A stretch of 32,286 nucleotides of DNA from Planctomycetia bacterium (GTDB lineage: Bacteria > Planctomycetota > Planctomycetia > Gemmatales > Gemmataceae). The notes beneath the pieces were generated by a model. The model did not search any database. It had not been told where the DNA came from and saw only the letters and a list, made by a program, of their open reading frames with translations. Positions 1 through 10,575 of this stretch are shown here, one piece after another. The DNA lies in NCBI GenBank assembly GCA_022616395.1, contig JAKEEV010001071.1, forward strand, positions 1 through 32,286. The letters are read 5' to 3'. The first letter of the stretch is position 1. The number at the start of each line of letters is the position of its first letter. The position numbers were made by a program, and so were the translations under genes.

Positions 1-323
1 GCGCAGTGCATTTCCAACACTCCGTCGGCGAACGAGAGTTTCATCTCCGACTTGTCCTTCACGTTCTTGAGCCGAATCGTCTTGAGTGCTTCCTTCACCG
101 CGTCCTTGGCGAGTTGGTCCGTGCAGAGTTGCCGGAACGCCATGTTGATTCGGTGGAACGCCAGGTTGTCGAAGAAGTTCAGTCCTTGCAGGTCGTCCGC
201 GAAGCTGTTCCAGTCCACCTCGTAGGCGATGTCACTGCCGGTGATCTCGGCGAGTTCCTTTCGGCGACTGGGAACGATCGTGTCCTGATACTCCTTGATC
301 TTGCGCTTCTCTTCCAGACCCAT
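1..323 (-). CDS. Unrecognised conserved-looking protein, N-terminal part (runs off window edge)
   Basis: An open frame reads from ATG at 323 to the left edge without a stop, giving 107 visible residues that begin MGLEEKRKIKEYQ. A purine-rich GAGGAG lies about seven bases before the ATG, which supports this start. The composition is that of a soluble protein: charged N-terminus, then FADDLQGLNFFDNLAFHRI and a mixed alpha/beta pattern, with no signal peptide or membrane segment. I do not recognise the family. It is codirectional with the sigma factor at 486-1082 but separated by 162 bases that contain an imperfect hairpin, so it probably has its own promoter. The C-terminus lies outside the window. 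Confidence 0.75.
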   Translation of the reverse strand, partial: MGLEEKRKIKEYQDTIVPSRRKELAEITGSDIAYEVDWNSFADDLQGLNFFDNLAFHRINMAFRQLCTDQLAKDAVKEALKTIRLKNVKDKSEMKLSFADGVLEMHC

Positions 324-367
324 GACAGGCTCCTCGGTATGTGGGTTCCGAGAAAAGGGTGATTCAA

Positions 368-395
368 CTACCAGCAGGCCCACTCCTGCCGGTAG
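368..395. terminator. Imperfect hairpin between sigma factor and downstream gene
   Basis: CTACCAGCAGG (368-378) and CCTGCCGGTAG (385-395) form 11-base arms with one mismatch and a six-base loop. It sits 90 bases beyond the stop of the minus-strand sigma gene and 45 bases before the next minus-strand start. No clear T-run follows, so termination is only one possibility. Confidence 0.3.
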
Positions 396-485
396 CCGAA
401 GGCGAGCAACTTGTCAGGTAGATGCCACGAGGCGGGAAAAGCGCAACCTGAAACGCAAGAGTTGAAAGAAGAGCTACACAAGCGC

Positions 486-1082
486 TCAGAGCCATTCGCT
501 GAGGACGCCTGTGTCGAGGAGTTGTTTGCGGAGTCGATGGAGGCGAACGCGCAGGATGTCTGGATTCTGCCCGAGTAGCCGCGCGACCTCAGCTGTGGAC
601 CAGCCTTCCAGGCGCAGTTCCAGCAGTCGGCGGTCGTCGGCGTCCAGCCCTCGAACGACGCGCTCCGCGGCTTCCCGGAGTTGAGCCGCGCGCGCTGGGT
701 CAGTCTCGGTGCTATGAAGGGAGGTCAGGACATCGCTGAGGACATCGTCCGAGTTCGCGGACGCGGCTGTGGGTAACTGGCGACGATGATGACGCCACTT
801 CCGAGCGACTTTCCGCCGGACGATGGTCAGCGCCAGAGCGATGAGTTGAGCCGGGCTGGCCACGTTGAATTTATCCTGCCGAACTCCGAGCATCAAACTG
901 CGATGAACGGACTGAACCAGATCCACGGTGTCGAGATGTGGACGCAGAGCCGGACCAAGCAACACGCGAGCGGCGATCCTCACATCCGCCTCGTAGGTTC
1001 GCACCAGTCGGTCGAGCGCGTCGCGGTCGCCCGCTCGGGCGAGTTGGAGCAATTCGGGAAATGGAACTTCGGGCGATACCAT
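486..1082 (-). CDS. ECF-type RNA polymerase sigma factor
   Basis: This 198-residue protein has the two-domain layout of extracytoplasmic-function sigma factors. Residues about 25-95 resemble region 2 (promoter melting and -10 recognition; LDTVDLVQSVHRSLM). Residues about 135-190 resemble region 4 with a helix-turn-helix (STAEVARLLGQNPDILRVRL) for -35 recognition. There is no region 3, as expected. The gene lies head to head with the Ser/Thr kinase at 1275, with 192 bases between the starts; no separate anti-sigma gene is next to it. Planctomycetes have many ECF factors encoded beside kinases, so control by phosphorylation is the likely model, inferred from context. The start at 1082 has an AGGG-containing stretch upstream. 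Confidence 0.88.
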   Translation of the reverse strand: MVSPEVPFPELLQLARAGDRDALDRLVRTYEADVRIAARVLLGPALRPHLDTVDLVQSVHRSLMLGVRQDKFNVASPAQLIALALTIVRRKVARKWRHHRRQLPTAASANSDDVLSDVLTSLHSTETDPARAAQLREAAERVVRGLDADDRRLLELRLEGWSTAEVARLLGQNPDILRVRLHRLRKQLLDTGVLSEWL

Positions 1083-1274
1083 GCGTTGATGCCCTGCCTG
1101 GTCAAACGTCAGTTGGATATTACTCTGAGTTCTCGTGTGTTTCTAGAGTTTCGCCAGAGGTGAATTTCCGGTTTCGTTCCTGTTCCGTCGCGGCATGGAC
1201 ATTCGCCAGAGTGCGCTGGGCTGTTGTGACACGGACACAGGGTCGGTAGACTCAGGCGCAAACGAGGGCATACG

Positions 1275-3857
1275 ATGGTCGGTCGTGCTTCAGTCGAAGT
1301 GCAACAACTCCAATCCCGGCTGCTGCTGGCTCGGGCCGAGTTGGAACGTCGGCTGGCTTCGGACAAGTTCGCGGGAGCCGAGGAGCTACGAGATACGTTC
1401 CCAGATGTGTGGAGCGACACGGACTCGGCTCTTGAACTTGCCTATGCCGAGTATGTCCTGCGCGCTGGTCGCGGGGAACAACCGGATCGCGATGCCTGGT
1501 ATCGCAGATTCCCCCAGTGGCGAGAGCGACTCGAACGGCTCTTCGCCATCTACGACCTCAGCGCGACCAGCGCGGATTCCACGGAAGCACCCGCGGAGAA
1601 AACCACTGAAGCGGGGTACGAACTGCTCGGTGAGATCGGTCGAGGAGGAATGGGTGTTGTCTACAAAGCGCGACAGTTGGCACTCAATCGAGTCGTTGCT
1701 CTGAAGATGCTTCGCGGAGGAATCCTGTTTCGGCCCGAAGACGCGGATCGCATTCGGCGAGAGGCCGAAGCAGTCGCCCGGCTCCAACATCCCAACATTG
1801 TCCAGGTCTTCGAGACCGGCGAACTGGATGGAGTTCCGTTCCTCAGTCTCGAATACGTCTCCGGTGGGAACCTCGAAGACGCTCTGGTGACCGCGCGACG
1901 AAAGGGAGCGAACTCCGTCACTCCACAGACCGCTGCGACACTGGTCGAAACTCTGGCTCGCGCGGTCGATCACGCCCACCGGCACGGGATCATCCACCGC
2001 GACCTCAAACCGGCCAACATTCTGTTGGTGCATAAATCCGAAATCCGAAATTTGAAATCCGAAATGGAAGCGAGCCTTGGTTCGGATTTCGGATTTGGTA
2101 TTTCGGATTTCCAACCGAAGATTGCCGACTTCGGTCTGGCGGCGGTCGCGGATGCACCAGTCGGTGCCACCCGGACAGGCACGATTGTCGGCACTCCGAG
2201 TTACATGGCACCAGAACAGGCGACAGGTTCCAGGTCCGCCATCGGTCGGGCGACCGATGTCTATGCGCTGGGCGGAATCTTGTACCGGATGCTTGCCGGT
2301 CGGCCTCCGTTTGAAGGAGGCACCGCGCTGGAGACACTGGCGCTTGTTCTGCACACGGAACCCGTTCGGCCGTCTCAGTTGCGACCAAACTTACCCCGCG
2401 ACCTGGAAACAATCTGCCTGAAGTGTTTGCGGAAAGAGCCAGAGAAGCGCTACGCCAGCGCGCTGGAACTGGCGGACGACCTCGCGAGGTTCCAGCGCGG
2501 CGAACCGGTTCGCGCGCGACCGGTTTCATCCTTCGAGCGTGGAGTGAAATGGACCAGGCGCAATCCAGTCGTGGCGATACTCACGGTTCTCGTTGCGGGA
2601 CTGGTGATCTCCGGAGCGGTGTTGCTCTGGATTCGATCCGAGGAACGGGGAGCTGCCAGCGAAACCGAGCGGCAGTTACTCCAGTCGAAATACGATGACG
2701 CGGAAGCCGCCCGAGTGACCGAACAGCGTCAACGGCTGGAACTGGAACGGGCGTTCGCGGCCGAGCGAGTCGCCCGCGCGCGCTCGCTGTGGAACGGGTA
2801 CGAACTCGCCGAAGCTCGGCGCGTGCTCGCGAGTGTCCCGGTCGAGTTGCGCGACGACACGTGGCAGGTTCTTCACCGTGAAATGATCGCCGAGATCAAG
2901 AGTTCGCCCATCCCACCGGTCGCGATTGGCCGCGTTGTGCCAAGTCCGGATGGCACCCGACTGGCTCTCCTCGACGACGGCAATGTCGTTGTGGTCATCG
3001 TCGATAGCCAGTCGCAGGTGCCGATCGCCCGAGTTGAACTTCCGGACTACGTCTACAAGCTCGCGTTCACCCGCGACAGCAAGCAATTCGTCTTCATGCC
3101 CAAAGTTCTGGACGAATACTACTTGAATCAGTTCAGGACGCGGTTCAAGCGCGACCCGACTTACCGGATTGGCACCTGGGACTGGTCCACGAACCGACTC
3201 GCGAGCGAATGCGACGTTGGACTGAACAACACATCGGTCCTGAGCGGGGATGGTCGACGGATCGCCACCCGCGTCGGACCCCGGATCACTGTTCGAGACA
3301 CGACAACCGGCAAAGTCGTTGGCGAGTTGGTCGAGCCAGGCACTCCGGGTCGGATCAGCAATCTCGAACTCGACCGCACGGGGAAGCGCCTCGCCGCGCT
3401 GCTTCACTACAAGCTCCGGATCTGGGACATCGCGACGGGCCAGGTTCTCGACACGATTACCTTAAAGAGCAACTCCTGGCATGGCTGTTTCAGCCCCGAT
3501 GGTGATCTCATTGTCTGGGTCATTGGGATTCGGAACCAGGATAGCCCCGCGAAGGAACTGGTGTATCACCTGACGGGGCGCGACCTCTCCGCGGGGAAAG
3601 ACCTCTTCCACATGAGTGTCCCGAACTTCGCCTTTCGGAGGCGTGTCGTGTTCAGCCCGAGTGGTCGGGTGTTCGCCTTCGAGGAGTCGACGACCATCCG
3701 CATCCACGAGTCGCGAACAGGTCGGCACCTGGTTACGCTTCGGGGCCACAACTCACAGGTCTGCGACGTTGCGTTTGCACCCGACGGGAAGCGGCTCTAC
3801 TCGGTTGGCGTCAATTTCGTCTTGAAGACATGGAACATTGGCCCGTGGACGAAATAG
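1275..3857 (+). CDS. Membrane-anchored Ser/Thr protein kinase with C-terminal WD40-like propeller
   Basis: A complete Hanks-type kinase of 860 residues. Seen: Gly-rich loop GRGGMG (122-127), catalytic Lys144 in VALKML, catalytic loop HRDLKPAN (241-248), DFG (285-287) and APE (312-314). A hydrophobic helix at about 431-453 anchors it, a charged coiled coil follows (about 455-500), and the remainder has repeated WD40-like blades such as PSPDGTRLALLDD and the final VCDVAFAPDGKRLYSV. The N-terminal 100 residues are a charged helical region common in planctomycete kinases. The oddity is a 27-residue block (about 254-280) between NILLV and PKIADFG, encoded by a palindromic repeat (separate entry). 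All catalytic motifs survive. The start ATG follows GAGGG at proper spacing. It is divergent from the sigma factor at 486-1082, its probable partner. Confidence 0.93.
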   Translation: MVGRASVEVQQLQSRLLLARAELERRLASDKFAGAEELRDTFPDVWSDTDSALELAYAEYVLRAGRGEQPDRDAWYRRFPQWRERLERLFAIYDLSATSADSTEAPAEKTTEAGYELLGEIGRGGMGVVYKARQLALNRVVALKMLRGGILFRPEDADRIRREAEAVARLQHPNIVQVFETGELDGVPFLSLEYVSGGNLEDALVTARRKGANSVTPQTAATLVETLARAVDHAHRHGIIHRDLKPANILLVHKSEIRNLKSEMEASLGSDFGFGISDFQPKIADFGLAAVADAPVGATRTGTIVGTPSYMAPEQATGSRSAIGRATDVYALGGILYRMLAGRPPFEGGTALETLALVLHTEPVRPSQLRPNLPRDLETICLKCLRKEPEKRYASALELADDLARFQRGEPVRARPVSSFERGVKWTRRNPVVAILTVLVAGLVISGAVLLWIRSEERGAASETERQLLQSKYDDAEAARVTEQRQRLELERAFAAERVARARSLWNGYELAEARRVLASVPVELRDDTWQVLHREMIAEIKSSPIPPVAIGRVVPSPDGTRLALLDDGNVVVVIVDSQSQVPIARVELPDYVYKLAFTRDSKQFVFMPKVLDEYYLNQFRTRFKRDPTYRIGTWDWSTNRLASECDVGLNNTSVLSGDGRRIATRVGPRITVRDTTTGKVVGELVEPGTPGRISNLELDRTGKRLAALLHYKLRIWDIATGQVLDTITLKSNSWHGCFSPDGDLIVWVIGIRNQDSPAKELVYHLTGRDLSAGKDLFHMSVPNFAFRRRVVFSPSGRVFAFEESTTIRIHESRTGRHLVTLRGHNSQVCDVAFAPDGKRLYSVGVNFVLKTWNIGPWTK
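2034..2113 (+). repeat. Palindromic element inserted in frame inside the kinase gene
   Basis: AAATCCGAAAT occurs at 2034-2044 and 2055-2065, and its reverse complement ATTTCGGATTT at 2100-2110, with TTTCGGATTT also at 2087-2096. The arms flank a 15-base centre (2066-2080). The stretch is much richer in A and T than the gene around it. It encodes 27 residues rich in K/S/E/I/R, then D/F/G/I, that other kinases lack at this point, and it keeps the frame. It falls exactly between the catalytic loop and the DFG motif. Confidence 0.85.
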
Positions 3858-3889
3858 TCATTCCCGTCTCGGTTACTTTCTTCTGAATT

Positions 3890-3924
3890 CCCGTTGCCAT
3901 CCTGGGACTTATCAACGCAACGGG
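3890..3924. terminator. Weak hairpin between convergent genes
   Basis: CCCGTTGC (3890-3897) and GCAACGGG (3917-3924) are perfect 8-base arms with a 19-base loop. The hairpin lies between the kinase stop at 3857 and the GlgX stop at 3991, which converge, so a shared terminator role is plausible. There is no T-run, and the loop is long. Confidence 0.3.
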
Positions 3925-3990
3925 CAGTGAAGGCATCCCAATCCCGCTCACGATCCTCGCCAGCCCGGGGATGGGGACGGCTCCGAAGGG

Positions 3991-6051
<2,061 letters not shown>

Positions 6052-6104
6052 TGGGGTTCACCGGGTTGAAGGTGTTCGGGAGACGGTTTCCCGCCTCCCC
6101 GAAA

Positions 6105-7400
6105 TCAGAAGACGTAGTTCTCCCAGCTCTTGATCCGCAGAATGATCTTGCGGACGATCGACAGGGCGTGGACTCGGTCGGTGTAAATGGCAATGCTCGC
6201 CTGGGCGCCGACAGGGAGATTCAGCCCGGAGATGTCCTCGTCGTAATCGAACACCACCGGGATGTATCCGGGCGCGTGTTCCGGCGTGGCGGTGGCGAGT
6301 TGCCCGCTGGCGTCCATTTCCCCCTCGCGAATGGCAGTCAGCACTCGTCGGACCTTCACCTTGAACGACCGTCCGGGGTACGCCTTGAAGACGGCCTCGC
6401 CCTCCAACCCGGGCTTGATGTCGGAAATCACCTTCTGGGGATAAGTCGCGACAAGCGTCGGCTGCTCGTTGACGACATACATCATCAGCGGCTTGAGCGG
6501 CAGAGGAACCGCCATCATGCCGGGGCGGAGCAGTTGCTGGGGGACGTAGCCATCGGTGGGAGCGCGGACTATCGTCTGGTCGAGATCCCAGCGGGCCTTC
6601 GCAAGCAGAGCCATGGTTTCGCGCACGTCCGGGTTCTCCCCTTCGATCTGAGTGTCGAACTCTCGACGGACCTGCCGCTCGGCGGCTTCCAAGCGGGCCA
6701 CCTCCTGCCGGGCACCCTCCAGGCTGGCGCTTCCGCGCCTGAGTTCCTCGGCAGCGTTTCGTTCCGCTGACTTCGCCTGAACGAACTCCGCATCAAGCGT
6801 CTGGAAGTGGGTCTCGGCTCGGTCGTACTCGACCCCACTGATCACCCCCGAACGCTTCCCGTCCTTGGCCCGGTCGAGCTGGACCTTTGCCAGCTTGAGC
6901 CGCTCCTCCACCTGGATGACGTTGCTCTTGGCTTGCTCGTGAGTTTCCCGGAGTTGCCGGTCGTTGACGGACTCCGACACGAGCAGGTCGGCTTGGGCCT
7001 TCTTGGTGGCCGCCTCGGCTGCAGCCAGTTGGTCGGCCAGTTTGGCGAAGTCGCGGTTCTTGACAGCCAGCGACGACCGGAGTCGCTCGACCTCGATCTT
7101 GAAGGGCTGCGGGTCGATCTTGAAGAGCACATCCCCCTTCTTGACTGGCTTGTTTGCTTCCACCGGAATCTCGATCACGGTCCCTCGCACCTGTGGGACG
7201 ATCTGAACGACCGGCGCGTACATCCTCCCGTCGTGGCTGACGGGGTGATAGACGGACAGGGAGATAAACAAGAGGCCGAGGATCACAACTCCGCCGAAGA
7301 TCGCGGTGCAGACCGTGTATGTGGTCACCGGAACCAGCTTGAACTTTTTGAACACCAGCCAGCACGCGAGGCCGTAGGTGCCAACGATTAGCTCAACCAT
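6105..7400 (-). CDS. yiaV: HlyD-family membrane fusion protein, YiaV/YibH type
   Basis: A 431-residue inner-membrane adaptor with two hydrophobic N-terminal segments (about 4-17 and 27-50). A lipoyl-like half motif follows (PQVRGTVIEIPVEANKPVKKGD, shown here as positions 69-90), then a long coiled coil (about 100-300) and the second lipoyl half with APTDGYV. The end, SIVRKIILRIKSW, resembles the C-terminus of E. coli YiaV. Family members usually connect an inner-membrane pump to the outer membrane, but no pump or outer-membrane gene is adjacent. It follows the DUF3302 gene by 27 bases, the same partnership as yiaV/yiaW in enterics. An AGAGGG precedes the ATG at 7400. The substrate is unknown. 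Confidence 0.88.
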   Translation of the reverse strand: MVELIVGTYGLACWLVFKKFKLVPVTTYTVCTAIFGGVVILGLLFISLSVYHPVSHDGRMYAPVVQIVPQVRGTVIEIPVEANKPVKKGDVLFKIDPQPFKIEVERLRSSLAVKNRDFAKLADQLAAAEAATKKAQADLLVSESVNDRQLRETHEQAKSNVIQVEERLKLAKVQLDRAKDGKRSGVISGVEYDRAETHFQTLDAEFVQAKSAERNAAEELRRGSASLEGARQEVARLEAAERQVRREFDTQIEGENPDVRETMALLAKARWDLDQTIVRAPTDGYVPQQLLRPGMMAVPLPLKPLMMYVVNEQPTLVATYPQKVISDIKPGLEGEAVFKAYPGRSFKVKVRRVLTAIREGEMDASGQLATATPEHAPGYIPVVFDYDEDISGLNLPVGAQASIAIYTDRVHALSIVRKIILRIKSWENYVF

Positions 7401-7427
7401 GGGAAGCCCTCTGTATGGAAAAGTTGA

Positions 7428-7754
7428 TTACTTGCCGCTGCCTTCGAGTTTGCCGAGTCGCTCTTCGAGTACCGCGAGTCGGTGGGTCAAATCCCCGTTC
7501 GGTATCGGCTGAGGGGTCGACGCCGGGGGCAAGTGGGGTTGTTTCTTGTGAGAGACCGCCCAGGTGAAGACCAGCGGCCATATCGCGTGGAGAGTGAACA
7601 GGCTCAGCCAGCACGCGACGTGAATTGCCTCCTCGTGCGGATGCTCGCGCTCCTTGGCGATCTTGTGAGGCAAGTCGTGAATGTAAATGAAGGTGTAAAA
7701 CACCACGGTCAAGCTTAACAGCAAGAGGACAAGCGCAAGGTAGTCGAGAAACAT
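7428..7754 (-). CDS. yiaW: DUF3302 inner-membrane protein, YiaW/YibI type
   Basis: A 108-residue protein starting MFLDYLALVLLLL. There are two membrane segments (about 3-24 and 41-65) around a cytoplasmic or periplasmic loop with YIHDLPHKIAKEREHPHEEAIH, a pattern I recall as typical of DUF3302. The tail (about 80-108) is a short coiled coil. I chose ATG 7754 rather than the longer frame from 7793 because GGAGG lies seven bases before it and family members start at this MFLDY motif. It precedes the HlyD-like gene directly, as in enteric yiaW/yiaV. The molecular role of the pair is not known; a small partner subunit of an envelope export or stress system is the usual guess. Confidence 0.88.
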   Translation of the reverse strand: MFLDYLALVLLLLSLTVVFYTFIYIHDLPHKIAKEREHPHEEAIHVACWLSLFTLHAIWPLVFTWAVSHKKQPHLPPASTPQPIPNGDLTHRLAVLEERLGKLEGSGK

Positions 7755-7789
7755 GAGTGGCCTCCGTGGAGTGCGTGAGAGTGATCGGT

Positions 7790-10558
7790 TCACCGTGTTG
7801 AAGGCGCTCCGGCAGCCGGGAGACGTTCGCTTGTGCTCGGCTCCGCGGCGAAATACGCCTTCTTACCATCTTCGAGTGCCCGCTGAGGGTTCATGGTCGC
7901 GAACAGATGCATCGCGCGCGCAACGATGCCGGTCCAACCGGTCTGGTGGCTGGCTCCGAGACCGGCTCCGTTGTCGCCGTGGAAGTATTCGTAGAAGAGA
8001 ACGAGGTCGCGCCAGTGTGGGTCTGTCTGGAACTTCTTCGTGCCTCCGTAAACCGGGCGGTGGCCGTCCTTGTCGCGCAGGAAGATGTTCGCCAGCCGCC
8101 GGCCGATCTCCTCAGCGACCTGGTAGAGGTTCATGCGCTGACCGGAGCCGGTGGGGCACTCCACGGTGAAGTCGGTGCCGTAGTAGCTGTAGTATTGCAA
8201 TAGCGCTCGGATGATGAGGCCGTTGACCGGCATCCAGATCGGCCCGCGCCAGTTCGAGTTTCCTCCAAACATCCCGGTATCGGACTCCGCGGGCAAGTAG
8301 CTGACTCGATACTCCCGACCGCCCACATGCATGACGAATGGATGCTTCTCGTGATAGCGCGACAGCGACCGGATGCCGAACTCACTGAAAAACTCATTCT
8401 CATCAAGCATCTTTTCAAGCACGCGGCGGAGTTTCGTTTCATCCAGGATGGAAGCGAGTCTGCGGCCGGAAACGCCGGTCTTCACCGGATCGTGGATCGC
8501 CGCGTGAATCTCGGGTTTGGACGTGAGGAACCAGAGTAACCGCTCCTCCATTTCTGGGTACTTCACCACCACTTGCCCGTCGAACACCGTGGCCGCGCAC
8601 AGTGGTAACAGCCCGACCATTGACCGGACTTTCAGCCGCTCGGCCCGACCATCGGGCAGGCGCAGCACGTCGTAGAAGAACCCATCCGCTTCGTCCCACA
8701 TGCCCGTCTCTCCGCCGAGTTGCGTCATGGACGAGGCGATCCACATGAAGTGTTCGGTGAACTTCAAGCACATGTCCGCGTAGTCCGGGTCGCTCGTCGC
8801 CAGTTCCGCGGCAATCTGGAGCATGTTCTGGCAAAAGAGTGCCATCCACGCGGTTCCGTCTGCTTGCTCCAAGTAGCCGCCTGTCGGCAGAGGAGAACTG
8901 CGGTCGAATACGCCGATGTTGTCGAGTCCCAGAAAGCCGCCCTCGAACACGTTTCGCCCGGTGCGGTCCTTGCGGTTCACCCACCAGGTGAAGTTCAGAA
9001 GCAACTTCTGGAAGCTGCTCTTGAGCCACTCCTTATCGCCTTCTCCTTTCTGCCCCTTCTCCAGGTAGTAGGTGAAGATCGTGGCCCAGGCGTGGACCGG
9101 CGGGTTCACGTCTCCGAAGTTCCACTCGTAGGCCGGAATTTGCCCGTTGGGGTGCATGTATCGTTCGCGGAGCATCAGTTTGAGTTGCTGTTTGCCGAAG
9201 TCCGGATCGACGAGTGTCAGCGCAATGACATGGAAGGCGAGATCCCACGCGGCATACCACGGATACTCCCACTTGTCCGGCATCGAGATGACATCGCCGT
9301 TGTACATGTGATGCCAGTTATCGTTGCGAGGCCCGGCTTTCCGTCCTGCCTTGAATGGGTCCGATCCGCGTTCCTCAAGCCACTTGTCAACGTCGTAGTG
9401 GTAGAACTGCTTCGTCCACATCATCCCCGCCAGAGCCTGACGCATCACGTTGGTGCCATCGGCACCGAGCGAAGCCGGGATGACACCCGCGAAGAACTCA
9501 TCTGCTTCCTGTTTTCGTGACTCGAAGACTTGATCGAACTGCGGACCGAATGGAGCTGTGCCTGGACCGTTCGATTGCGAGAGAGCGGAGGGTGCAATGT
9601 CCGAGAGCCTCAGTCGGATGACCTGGGACGCGCCGGGCTGGATGGTGATTCGGTAGTGGGCCGCGACCTTCGTTCCCGTTTTCTCCGGGTTGACTGCTCC
9701 TGTCTGATTGTGGACGACGAAGTTATTGATCCCGTCCTTGACGAACGGATTGCGATTCGGCACGCCGAAGATGCGCTGAGTGTTCGTCTCGTTCTCGGTG
9801 AACAAGAGCGGAGTATCTCCCTCGCAGTAAAGATAACGCTCTCCGAGAGCTGCGTGAACCGCCTTCACGATGCTTCTGGCCGGGGTCATGGCGACTTGCT
9901 GAAGTGTGGGGCGCTCATGCGCACCTTGCCAGGCCCACTCGTTGCGGAACCAGAGTGTCGGCAGGACATGGAGAGAAGCTCGTTCCGGTCCGCGATTGTG
10001 AATGGTGATCCGGACCAGCACATCCTCGGGTGAACCCTTCGCATACTCGACGAAGACATCGAAGTAACGATCCTGGTCAAACACGCCGGTATCGAGCAAC
10101 TCGTACTCGAACTCGTCGCGGCCCCGGCGCTTGCTGGTCTCGACGATGTGGGAGTACGGGTACTCCTCGTGTGGGTATTTGTAGAGGTACTTCATGTACG
10201 AGTGCGTCGGAGTCGAATCGAGGTAGAAGTAATACTCCTTCACGTCCTCGCCGTGGTTCCCTTCCGCGTTGGTCAGTCCGAACAGCCGTTCCTTGAGGAT
10301 GGGATCCTTTCCGTTCCACAGAGCAAGAGCAAAACACAGGTGCTGCTTGTCATCGGAGAAGCCAGCAAGCCCGTCCTCGCCCCAGCGGTAGGCGCGTGAA
10401 CGGGCTTGATCGTGGCTGAAGTAGTCCCAGGCGTTCCCGTTTTCGCTGTAATCTTCGCGGACGGTTCCCCACTGTCGTTCGCTGAGGTAAGGCCCCCACT
10501 TCTTCCAGGGGATTGACTGTTCGCGTCCCTCCTGGAGTCGGGTCTGTTCAGCGTTCAT
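7790..10558 (-). CDS. Large cytoplasmic MGH1-like glucosidase (GH63 related)
   Basis: A 922-residue enzyme without a signal peptide. The N-terminal third (WKKWGPYLSERQWGTVREDY and the following beta-rich region) is a typical accessory domain. The C-terminal part is an alpha/alpha barrel of the mannosyl-oligosaccharide glucosidase type, with WDLAFHVIAL, GGYLEQADGTAWM and NWRGPIWMPVN. The Asp in QADGTAWM is a reasonable catalytic candidate, though I cannot prove it. Such proteins hydrolyse alpha-glucosides; the real substrate is unknown. The same frame extends upstream to 10726, but those residues overlap the 67-aa gene and repeat DNA, so ATG 10558 is preferred despite a weak ribosome site. It lies 17 bases after the 67-aa gene and 35 before the DUF3302 gene, within the glgX run. 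Confidence 0.88.
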   Translation of the reverse strand: MNAEQTRLQEGREQSIPWKKWGPYLSERQWGTVREDYSENGNAWDYFSHDQARSRAYRWGEDGLAGFSDDKQHLCFALALWNGKDPILKERLFGLTNAEGNHGEDVKEYYFYLDSTPTHSYMKYLYKYPHEEYPYSHIVETSKRRGRDEFEYELLDTGVFDQDRYFDVFVEYAKGSPEDVLVRITIHNRGPERASLHVLPTLWFRNEWAWQGAHERPTLQQVAMTPARSIVKAVHAALGERYLYCEGDTPLLFTENETNTQRIFGVPNRNPFVKDGINNFVVHNQTGAVNPEKTGTKVAAHYRITIQPGASQVIRLRLSDIAPSALSQSNGPGTAPFGPQFDQVFESRKQEADEFFAGVIPASLGADGTNVMRQALAGMMWTKQFYHYDVDKWLEERGSDPFKAGRKAGPRNDNWHHMYNGDVISMPDKWEYPWYAAWDLAFHVIALTLVDPDFGKQQLKLMLRERYMHPNGQIPAYEWNFGDVNPPVHAWATIFTYYLEKGQKGEGDKEWLKSSFQKLLLNFTWWVNRKDRTGRNVFEGGFLGLDNIGVFDRSSPLPTGGYLEQADGTAWMALFCQNMLQIAAELATSDPDYADMCLKFTEHFMWIASSMTQLGGETGMWDEADGFFYDVLRLPDGRAERLKVRSMVGLLPLCAATVFDGQVVVKYPEMEERLLWFLTSKPEIHAAIHDPVKTGVSGRRLASILDETKLRRVLEKMLDENEFFSEFGIRSLSRYHEKHPFVMHVGGREYRVSYLPAESDTGMFGGNSNWRGPIWMPVNGLIIRALLQYYSYYGTDFTVECPTGSGQRMNLYQVAEEIGRRLANIFLRDKDGHRPVYGGTKKFQTDPHWRDLVLFYEYFHGDNGAGLGASHQTGWTGIVARAMHLFATMNPQRALEDGKKAYFAAEPSTSERLPAAGAPSTR

Positions 10559-10575
10559 CGAAGCACTCGTTTCGG

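Noticed and set aside
2081..2100. A second DFG motif in the first kinase
   Set aside because: It is encoded by the repeat insertion; the real DFG follows PKIA at residues 285-287.
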